DNA from: Pampus argenteus | Taxonomy: Eukaryota; Chordata; Actinopteri; Scombriformes; Stromateidae | Assembly (NCBI GenBank): GCA_036937835.1 | Contig: CM072870.1 | Coordinates: forward strand, 3,742,501 to 3,806,500 | Direction of reading: 5' to 3' | DNA length: 64,000 nt | In this document: positions 10,346 through 21,800 of the stretch, piece after piece | Layout of the letters: each line of letters begins with the position of its first letter | Position numbering within the stretch: position 1 is the first letter of the stretch | The notes under the pieces: generated by a model | Databases searched by the model: none | Told to the model about the DNA's origin: nothing | What the model saw: the letters and a program-made list of their open reading frames with translations, nothing else | Made by a program: the position numbers and the translations under genes

Positions 10346-13300
10346 ATGGCTAGACTCTCCCTTGCAGAGGTGGGCCTGCTGCTACTCTTAGCGTTGGCTT
10401 TGGTGAGTATTTATTTGTTTTTTTTCCATCATATGCAAGATTGAATTAAATATTCATATGTGCAACATTCAGAATTGTATCAGCCTCACCGTTATGATGG
10501 TTAAAATGTTTGGTTTAACAGCAGTAAAATGCATGTATATTAACAGTGGTCGTGTGAAAAGCACAGACACATAGAGGCCCTCCAGGTTGAGTCCCTCAGG
10601 TGCTTTTCCAGTTGACCCAGATGATCATCCTGCTTACTTTTTGTGCTAAAGGCAAGCCTGTTTTTACTGTGAGGGCCCCTACAGTAACTGTGGAATTTTA
10701 GCCTGAGGAAAGCAGGTTGTTTAAAATGCAAAGCTTCTTTTTTTCCTGACAATAATCCATTTTGATGTTATTGGTTATTACTCTACTGTTTCTGTGGTAG
10801 GGGTATAGCCACCAGTTGCAAAAAGAAAAAAACACATTTACCTGATCATTTTAACTCAAACCATGTTCTTTTCTAACTCCAACCACATGTTGTTTTTTTT
10901 GCCTAAACATAATCAGCTATAGGTTATATTATATTACGCTCCTATGGGTCGTTCTGGAGTAAATGTAGCTGTTTAATTAGTAGGACTTGTTAACTGTTGA
11001 GCTCTCTCTATTTTTTATGTTCATTTTGTTGTGTGTTATTCAAATGTTATTGAAGTGAACCTGACTACAGCAAGTTAAACAGTAAGATAGATAATAAATA
11101 ACAGTCTTTATAGTCATCTTACATCTAAACGAGGGTAGTGGTAGCTTTAAACATTATTTGCAGTGCAAACTGTCACATAGCTGACACAGACTGACTGCAG
11201 GTTTAAAAAGTGTACGCTTACACATAACCATTAGTAACATGTAGACAAATCAGTAGTAGAAGAGAAAAGCTCATAATAAAAACTTTATAGTCTGCCGGTT
11301 GAGTTTGTGTGATAAAGACAAGCATTACACTGGTGGGAAAAATTATTAATAAGTAATGTTATATAAAGAAAAACCCAATTTAGAAAAAATAAAAAAAGAT
11401 TGGTAGCCAACCTCTTAAAACGTCAAATTACAGACTTTGTGAATATCTATAACTCATTCTATTACCGCACATCAGATTTGACTTGATTTAAGTTTAGTTA
11501 TGAGGGGGGCGCTGTAAGATGCGGACAGAGTAGACATTTTTTTTGAGCTCCTCGTAGCACACCAAATTTTAACGATTAAAAACGCAATTTTGCATCCCAG
11601 ACTCTCTATCTTTGATTTAACGTATTTGCCTTTTGTTTATTCTCGAGTTTATTGAAACATTGAAAAAGTAGAAAGGGAGCTACTAGCTCGCCAACAGAAG
11701 CTGCTGCTAGTATGCGACCAAGCTAGCTCGAAACAAGCGGACATGTTATCAGCCGAGGAGGAAGACGAGCTTATCTGGCAGAAAATGTCAAAAAAGTTGC
11801 TGCAGTCCTTTAATGAGAAGTTCGACAAGTTTTGAGTTTCCAGAACATTTTGTCCGCCCAGAAAGCACTCACGGAGAGGATGTCAGTCAACGTGAACCAG
11901 GCCGCGGACCACGAACAGCGCATCCTCGCTGTGAAAACCTCACTCGCCGAGCTGCAGCAGAAAAATAAAAAGCTCCGAGCCAAGCTCTCGGACCTGGAAG
12001 GGAGATCCAGGCGAACAACATAAAGATTGTCAGCGTTCCCGCAGGTGAGGAGAAAGGGAGGCCGACTGAGTTTGTCTCCAATTTAATTCCTAAACTGTTG
12101 GGGGATGACATCTTCACCAAGCCGGTAGTCATCGATCGGGCGCACAGTACACAGCAGCCCAAACCACCGGAAGGCTCCAGGCCCCGTACGATAATTGCAC
12201 TTCACACAGGATAAAGAAAAGATCCTGCGGCTTGGGAGAAGCGGTCGTTGGACTACGGAGGTCAGCGTATCTTGGAGCAACGGCAGAAAGCCATCAAAGC
12301 ATTTCCTACTGGAAAGGCGGCCAGACCAGACGGATTGGGACTCTCCCTTCTTAAAACCCATCTCTTTTTCCATGGCTTTTAACTCCTTGTAGAGTGTTGA
12401 TTATTGTTGTAGATTATATTTGACTTTATTTAATTTTACTCCCAATTTGTCTTTTTATTCTTACTGATTTTATTATATTATATTTTATCTTTTCTTTCAT
12501 TCTTTTTATGTGTATATTTCCATATTGTGCAGACACTGCTTCTTATTTTATCTATTTATTTTGGTCTTACTGTTGTCTATGGTGTTTCTATTAAGCTACC
12601 TATTTATTGTGCTTTATTGTTCTGTGCAGCACCTTGGTAACCATGTGTTTATAAAAAGTGTGCTATACAAATAAAGAGGATTGTATTGAAAAGCCTTCTA
12701 TGATCTCCTGGTTCCTATTCTGCTGCAAATGATTCAAGACACATTTAAGAACAAGACTCTCCCATCCACTCTTAGTGAAGCAAACAGTTGTGTTTTATTA
12801 AAAAAAGATAGAGATGAAACAGACCCTGGTAGTTATAGGCCCATCGCTCTTCTAAACTTAGACTTAATAAATAATCACAAACGTGTTAGCAAACCGCTTG
12901 GGTAAACATATAGCTAGAATCATTTGCCCAGACCAAACCGGTTTTATCCCAGCCAGGTACTACTTCTGTAATGTCCGCAAAATCCTCAATATTTTATATG
13001 CTACTTACGACAAGCATGACAGACCTGTCATATTATCTTTAGATGCTCATAAAGCATTTGATATGATAGAATGGCCCTATTTAATCGCAACACTAAGGAG
13101 GTTTGGATTTGGCAACTCAGTCATAGAATGGGTTAAAATATTATACTCCAAAAATAAAAAAAGATCCAAAATCCTTTATTCTCACAAATGGGGATAAATC
13201 CAGTCCGTTTTCTTTGCAATGTGGCGTTCGCCAAGGGGACCCACTATCCCCCTTGTTGTTTGATATCGCACTGGAGCCGTTGGCACTTGGCTTCAGAGGT

Positions 13301-16300
13301 CATCCAGGCATAAAAGGCATCAAGTTAGGCGACATTGAGACTCGGGTGACCCTTTATGCGGATGATCTCCTTGTTTGTTTGGCTGACCCAGCGGCCTCTA
13401 TCCCCATCTTACTAGACTATATAAATTCATTCGGGATGATTTCTGGTTACACTATTAATTGGCAAACAAGTGAATTTATGCCTCTAGTGGATCTATTTAC
13501 AGAGGACTTCCTGAGTAAGTTGCCTTTCAGTAGTAGTAGTAGTAAAGGACTGTTTCTCCTATCTGGGACTGAAACTGACTGGTCATGGGTTGCCTAATTT
13601 TAAACACTGACTGACTGATAGGAGCCCCTCGAGGCTAAAACGAGAAGCCTCTGCAGCCAAAAACTTCTCACTTCCTGCCTTTCTATTTTCTGGTTCTGCC
13701 CTAGTCAGCTAAACAAAATTTTACCCTAAAGCATTCCTTGCGGATATTGAATCAGATAAAGGTGGCCTGCCATACTCCTTGTGGTTTTTTTTTTTAGGTA
13801 GCTCCCTCCAGACTCAAAACAACTGGTATCAAAATTTGTGAACTGCTTTACCACTACTATTTCCTCAGATCATATTAAGGATGTCTGGGCCAGCGACTTG
13901 AATTCAGAGATTTTAGCAGAGTTCTGGGAAGAGGCAATGTCCCAGGTCCACTGTTGTTCTATTAACTCACGCTACAGGCTAATTCAATATAAGGTGATTC
14001 ATAGATTACTCTATTCAAAAACAAAGCTTAACCACATCTTTCCATCAGTGTCTCCTGTATGTGACAAATGTTGCTCAGCTGAGGGATCACTAGCACATTT
14101 ATTCTGGTTCTGCCCAACCCTGCATAGCTTTTGGACTGCAATTTTTGAGTGGCTGTCACTTGCGTATTCCACGGATATTCAGCCTAACCATAACCTGGCT
14201 ATCTTTGGACGCTCTGTAACAACTACTGAGTTACCACGCAACGTGCAGATGGCTTGGTGGACAGGAATGGTGGAGGCTAGGAAGCTTATTCTCCTGATCT
14301 GGAAGTCCATAACTCCACCTTGTGTTGCACACTGGCAAAAAGAAATGCAGTCTGTTATACAGATGGAAAAGCTCTGTATGTATAAACCCAATCCACAAAG
14401 TAAATGTAGGAAACTATGGGGACCCTTCTTGGCACGGTGTCACATCACCTGACAACTATGGAGACTCTGACTTATCTGACTACATAAATGTAGTAGAGCA
14501 TTTAGGTACTTTTACCTTGCTCTGGAGACAGAATAGACATAAACTATAAATAAAGCATTAAAAAAAAAAGTTTAGTTAGCTTAGGCACAAAAATGTGTTT
14601 AAATTTCTTGAAATTTTGTAGTTTGAAAAAAAGTGAAGAAAAGAAGTCCATAAAGATTAGGAAATATCATGGTCACGGTTACAAGAAGACATTGTTGACT
14701 GTTGGTAGGTGAAAAGCAGTCTCCTGTGCAATCACTCTGGTTTCAGATGCTCTGTGCCAAGACTGATGCAAAGAAGCTACAGACACTGAGGAGAAAGAAA
14801 AGGGAGTGGATCCTTCCTCCTGCTAAGCTGTATGAGAACACAGACTACACCCACAGAAACTTCATTGCCAAGGTAATTGACAATGAACCATACTTACTTG
14901 TAAAGAAACACTGTCAATCAGCTCCAGTAAGATCAGTGTTACATTGATTGGGAATTTGATCCTTAATGATTTTATTACTTATTGTTGATTTTTAACGCCT
15001 CATTGCGTTGTTTCCATTTACATTGTATTCTATATTATGCTAAAAATGCTTAAAATATTAGCATGGGAAGAGAACTACAAGAAGAATACTCATATATAGT
15101 CAAAATGAATATGATCAATAATCATAATTAAACTTTAATTCTCCGTCTGTGTTCTGTTATTAGATTCGCTCTGATGAAGACTTGCATGCCAAGGTCGAGT
15201 ATTATCTTACTGGACCAGGTACAGACCAGGCGCCTTTTAACCTTTTTATAGTGGACCACAACACCGGCTTTATACGCGTCACTGGTATCTTGGACCGGGA
15301 GGAATACCCGTTCTACAATGTAAGTCTTTTTTAAATGAGTACCAGCTCTGGCTCTCTACTGTGTGAACTGAAAACTGTTGAAGTTTTATTGAATGTCACT
15401 AAACTCAATGCACACACTCATCTTTAAAGGACACCGTTTTTTTGTGTGTCATCCTGATCTTGACACCCTATGTTTCTTATCTTCTTGGTCCAATGGTTTA
15501 TTTCTTTCACTGCGATGATGTGAAGATGGTTTGATTACAAAAAAGTTCAGCAAAACCAGCATCTTTACTGACTTCTAGGACATCTGTTGAGAATTTCAGC
15601 CAATTGGATTCTGTCTCAACATTCTGTCCTGCAGTATTTGAAAGGTTCAATACAAAGCTCCTAAGGCCACAGTCATAGATAAAGGAAACAGATGTCCCCT
15701 TTTGATAGCCAATATGGACAGCAGGATCCTGCGCACCATAAGTCGTTCAATGCACTAATTGGTATGTGGGCATTGTTTTATGATGGACTTGAAACAATGT
15801 GAACTTTAATGAAGTTGTAAACCCAAATAAACAACGTCATAAAGCGAGTGTAGGTCACACCTACAGCAAGTATATAAATATGTGAGCGTTTGACAGGAGG
15901 CGTATCTGTTTATATTCATCATTCTGAGAACAAAGTTGCTCCACCAAACATCTGCAAATGGAAATAGCCAATTGGGAAGAGCAATGAATGTGGAAAGATA
16001 CATCTTAGTGAGGGTCAGTGAGGTCAATTGCTACTATGCTACAGTTCCAGTTGAGCATTCTTGTCTCTCTATTACTCTTTTATATCTAAAGAAAATCAAT
16101 ATTCAACCATCTGACCATGTCCCATCTCATTTATTTCATCCAGATTAAAGGGATTGCCAAATACCAAAATGGGACTACAGCAGAGGACAACATCCCACTG
16201 ACAGTCACAGTCCTGGACCAGAATGACAACGCTCCTTACTTTGAACTACATACTGGCGCCGTCACTGAAGCAAGCAAAAAAGGTACTTCAGACCTAAACA

Positions 16301-18824
16301 ATGGAGAAATCCAAATGTTTGACTTTTTCACAAAATTCTGCATTAAAAAAAAGAATTACATTTCCAACATTTCAATAAAAACTGTAATTGGAGACCTGAA
16401 CTTATGAATAGCACATTTCATTTTGTTATGTTTTTGCATTGGTAGACAAAACTTTGAGAAAATGCACATCATTGGTTTTCCAAATGGGTAGGTGGCTAAC
16501 AAAGACCACACCATTCACGCAGGTTCCTTTAATAGCAGAAGAAGAAGAATTACTTAGATATAAGTTTGAACCCTAACACACATGCAGAAACCCACACAAC
16601 AGGGAGAACATGCAACATTTACATAGATCAGGGGTGTCAAACTCATTTCACATCGCGGGCCACATACGACCCCTAGGTAGACATCGTGGGCCGGACCATT
16701 AAAATTATAGCATACTTAGCTATAAATAACCAAAATATCATGTCTTCCCTTTGTTTTGGTTTAAAGAAGCACAAGAAATTTGTGAAATTTGAAATTTAAC
16801 TTAAAATTTATTGAACAACACTTTTACAAAACATTTCACAAAATTGCAAAAACTTTAACAACTAACTGGTGTTGAAAACTATAGTAATGAACTTTACGAT
16901 TAAATGAGACTTATATAGAAAGACTAACATTACATTGCACATTTTTTTAAATCACCACAGTAAGTATTCATTTTTACAGAGCTGTATTCTTTTATAGCAA
17001 ACAGTGTCTGCAAAAATAAAATGCAAGGCAGCATTTTAAAGACGTTAGTCTAGTCTGGACTTGTTTTTGTTCCTGAAACTTGGCATCTTTTGGCCTGTAC
17101 AAGTGCATCAACATCAGGTGTCATGTCCTGACTAGCTGTCACTTTCAGAATGTCATTTAAGTGCTTGTGTGTGAGCCTTGAACAAATTTTTGTTTTATTG
17201 ATATTCATTACTGAGAAAATTTGTTCACAAAAGGTAGGTTGTCTTTTTAGCAGCCAGGGCTGTTAATTTGGGTTACCCTGGTAGTAGACACTGATAAAAT
17301 GTGTCCAGACCTACGGAGGCAAATTTGCCCTTCAAATCTGCGTCACATTGCAAATCAATTATCTCTAGCTGGATGTCGACCGGCAGATCAGAAGCTTTAA
17401 CTGTGAAAGGTGAGCGAAAAACTGAAAATTCTGTCTCAAGTTCACCAAATACCTGAAGTCGTTTCTCAAACTCCCACAGTAATCCTGCAATCCTGTCTTT
17501 GTACCGTTTCACGTCCGCATCAGGTGTGGTCACACGCACATCTCTCGGACAGGGGAAATGAGCAGGGTCGCCACTTGCGTCTCCCACAAAGTCAGCTTCA
17601 ATCAACAGTGCGCCCCTAGCGGATAATTCTTGAATTGCATTTAATTTAAAATATTAAATCCATGTCTTTTATGCATTTCTTCACTTTCAAATTATCCTGC
17701 GGGCCTGATCGAACCCTGATCCCGGCCCGCGGGCCGTATGTTTGACACCCCTGTCATAGATAGTGTGACAGTTGTCAGTCTTATTACACAATCTGGATAT
17801 ACTGTGTCTGAAAACCAAGTCCTCTTAACACTGTTGAAATTGTCTTGGCCTGTTGTGATCCACTGCAGGAACTTTTGTCATGCAGCTCAAGGGGAAAGAT
17901 AACGACCAAGCTGGGACAATTAATTCTGAGTTGGCTTACAGCATCGTCAGTCAAGAGCCAGAAGACTCAGGTCACATGTTCACTATAGACGAAAAGACGG
18001 GCAAGCTGTTTGTCAAAGAGTCCACACTGGACAGAGAGGTAAGGCTTTTGACCACTTAACACTCACATATGTTGGTCATTCAGTGTCATGAATAGCAATT
18101 ACTACTCATTGTTTGTGTAAATTCTCCCATCTCATCATTTTAACCACTGAACACCTCGTCTAAAGAAGGATGGGAGTCAGCATCACGAACGCAACTGGAC
18201 TTGGTTATTTGTCTTTGAAGACGTTTCACCTCTCATCCAAGAGGCTTCATCAGTTCACGCTCGCTTGACTAGGCTGGGACTAGTCTAGCGAGCATGAACT
18301 GTGAACAAGTCCAGTTGCGTTCGATGTAATTTCCTTGAGATAACTATGACCTGGACAAATGAGAATATTCACAGGCTTTGAGTATGTATTGAGACAACAC
18401 ATTATCAACTAATCACACCTTTACACAACTAGTGGCAAAATGTTCTCTATAGGTAAACATCAAATCAAAGACAATTACAGTATTTTGCCCTTTAGTACAG
18501 TATTTTCTCATCATGTAAAACAGCAAATACAACACTGTTCTTTAACTTGACTGACACCTGACCTAATTAGGTTGTCAACACATGCACAGTGTGTATACAT
18601 TATCCCAATAATAAAAGCATGTGCGAGTAATTCATTCATGTTTTGCTGTTTTGTTTTTGCTTTTCTGACAGACCTCTGACTTTTACAAACTGATTATAAA
18701 GGGTACTGATATGGGAGGGGCACCAGAGGGGCTAACAGGGACAGGAACTGTGGAGATCAAGGTCCTGGATATCAATGACAATATCCCAACTTTGGAAAAA
18801 TCTGAGGTGAGGAGTAGTGTATAC

Positions 18825-18863
<39 letters not shown>

Positions 18864-21800
18864 CATTTTCTTATGTATACATTAACAATGGCTCTGTTCC
18901 AGTATCAATAAGCCATAGCCCCAGGACCTGTGAAACCTAAATGGAATTACAGCTTGATCTTGTCAATGTGTTGGTGATTTTCACATCAAAGATCAATATA
19001 AAGGATCATTTCTAATATTCTTGACACAGTTTTATATTGTAAAACATATATGCACCTAATGATCACAATAATCCTTTTTTTTTTTTAGTTGAGATCATTA
19101 AAGCCAAGTTATTAGAATTTAGGAATACTCAATTTAGTGAATTTGTGGGATTCAAGAGTGTTGTAACGAGTGAGGTTTGGACCCAAAAGCAGCACCAACT
19201 AGACCAGATGAATTGGTAGTGACGTTTATTGTCAGCTGAGACAGGTAAATAAGCTCAATACAGTTCAAAGGGGGGAATGGCAGGCTATGAGGGACCAGGG
19301 GAATATCCAGACGACAGTCAAAAACAGAAAGGCGTAATTCTTTACCAGGGCAGGGACAAGGCGGGTAGGTCAGGAGCAGGCAGGGTCGGAACAAGGAGAT
19401 CAGGCAAAGGGTGAACGCTGGAAAGTCTTGCATGAGCACAAAGAACAATCTGGCAAAGAGTCTGTGAACCAGAGAGGCTAAATTACAGGCTGCAACTAAA
19501 GAGTGCACAGGTGAACAGAGTTGGCTGATGAGGTGGGTGTGGCCGGCAGGGAGAGTGGAGCAGAGGGTAGGAGTGGAAAATAACTGGCAGCAGAGAAGTG
19601 GATGTGACAAGTGTAGTATAAAGTATTATTATGGCGTAAAAAAGAAAACTATATCCTACTTACAACACTTCTCACCACATTCTATTTGGATGATTAACCT
19701 AACATGTAGATCTCCCTTTATGTCACATGAAGGTTGTTAAAAATATCATATTTTACACACTGACACTATCACACATTGTAGCTGTATGCCATTTACACCG
19801 GGGAAAAACAACTTATATGGTATTTATCTTTAAAATATGTATTAATATACAACTTACAGTTGTATAATATATACATATATAAGTAAGTAAGTTAGTTATA
19901 AATAATATCCATCTTATATAAATTATACATACCTATATATTGATATTCCTCTAATTCAATGAGTGTATTCTAGACTTGATTGTCACCCACCTTTGCATAA
20001 TAGCTATTGGAAAGATGAACTAATTAAAGGAGCAAAATGTTTGTAGTTTGGTGGAACGGCATCATATATGCTTGGTGTAAATCAAACCTAATTTCTCACA
20101 CATAATTTTTTGTAGAACAGAAACTGTGCACATAAAATGTGTAGTATTTGTTGAGTAGTGGTGCAGTTTTTTTGTTTTTTTTTTAATTGAAAATCAACTG
20201 TTTTTTGTGTTTTCAGTATACAGGCTCAGTGGATGAAAATGTCTGTGATGTAGTTGTGATGAGAATCAAAGCTTTGGACAAGGACCTTGAACACACAGAT
20301 AACTGGTTGGCTGTCTTCACTTTCGCTAAAGGAAATGAGGATAATCTCTTCTCCATTGAGACAGACAATAGAACCAATGAGGGTATCCTTAAGCTGACAA
20401 AGGTATTAATATTTGTATGATTTTGAATGTGAATGTTTTGGCATTTTAACACATGTTGGGTAGGTTCCTAACATTTGTTTCTTCTGATTTCTTGCTATCT
20501 TTTCTCTCAGCCTTTGGATTTTGAAGATTTACAGTTACTTGAGCTTTCCCTGCTCATTGAGAATGTAGCTCCCTTTGTGGTGGCTGGTTCTGCACTGATG
20601 GATGCGAATGTTCAGGTTGGAGAGAGTGATGCTGTGTCAACTAGTGCCGGTGTTAATGTCCATGTGGATGTAGGGATAGACCTTGGAGTAAATGTGGGTT
20701 TGGATACAGGTGTTAATTTAGGTGTAGATGTGGGCCCAGGAGGAGCGGATGCTGGGTTGGAAGGAGGACTGAATATTAAACCAGGGCTTGTAACTAGCCA
20801 TGAGGTAAAACCAGGTGTCAAACCAGCATCAAAGCCAAAGGGAAGCTACACCATTACTATAACAGTGAACAATACGCCAGAGGATCCAGTGTTTGTACCA
20901 GACACTAAGAATGTCCAAGTATCGGAGGATCCAAATGAAGCACCCGGCGATGTTGTGATCACAGTGTTTGCTGCTGTTGATCCAGACACAGGAGAACCAG
21001 CAGATGTCAGGTTAGTCAAACTACAATGGACACAACAAGACCAGTAAATGGTTTATAACATGTGGCTGAGCAATAAAGCTTTGAGCAAAATGCTAACATG
21101 TTCACAATGTTGACATACTATATTATTGCTGAAACACACTGCACAGCTCAGGCTGATGGGAATGCCATTCGTTTTGTAGGTATTTGGTCATAAACCTATT
21201 GGTCATAAAGTTATTATGATACATTGTCTGCAAATGTTACTCCAACTGACTCATTTTGCCATCCCTGGAACTATACTGCTGGCATTGCAACTATTTAAAG
21301 GAATAGTTCAACATTCTTGATGACCTATTTGCTTTCTTGCCCGTTGTTAGCTAAGATAGACATCACTCTCTTATCTGTGCTGTATGTAGCTCGGTTTAGC
21401 GTCTGGAAAAACTGAAGCTGCATTGTGTCAGTTAATAAGCTTTAGAGGTATTTCCAGTATTTATATTAAGCTTTGCTAATCTATTGTTGCTTTTCATATA
21501 CATTTGTTGTGCTCCAGTTATGCCAAAGCTCATGATCCAGAGAACTTGCTTATTGTTGATGAAGAAACAGCTGAGATTAAACTCAACAAGGTACCAAACA
21601 GAGAGTCGCCGTTCTTGGTGAACAGTATCTACATCGCCAAGATTCTGGCAATAACCAAAGGTAATACCATTTGGATGATATCCTGTAAACTTATTGTAGA
21701 CAAAATGTAATTTCTGCTTTCTTGATACATTTCCTGCTTTCCCAGTTGTAGCTCTTTCTAATTCATTCAGTGCTTTACTTATCTGAACATGATTTATACC

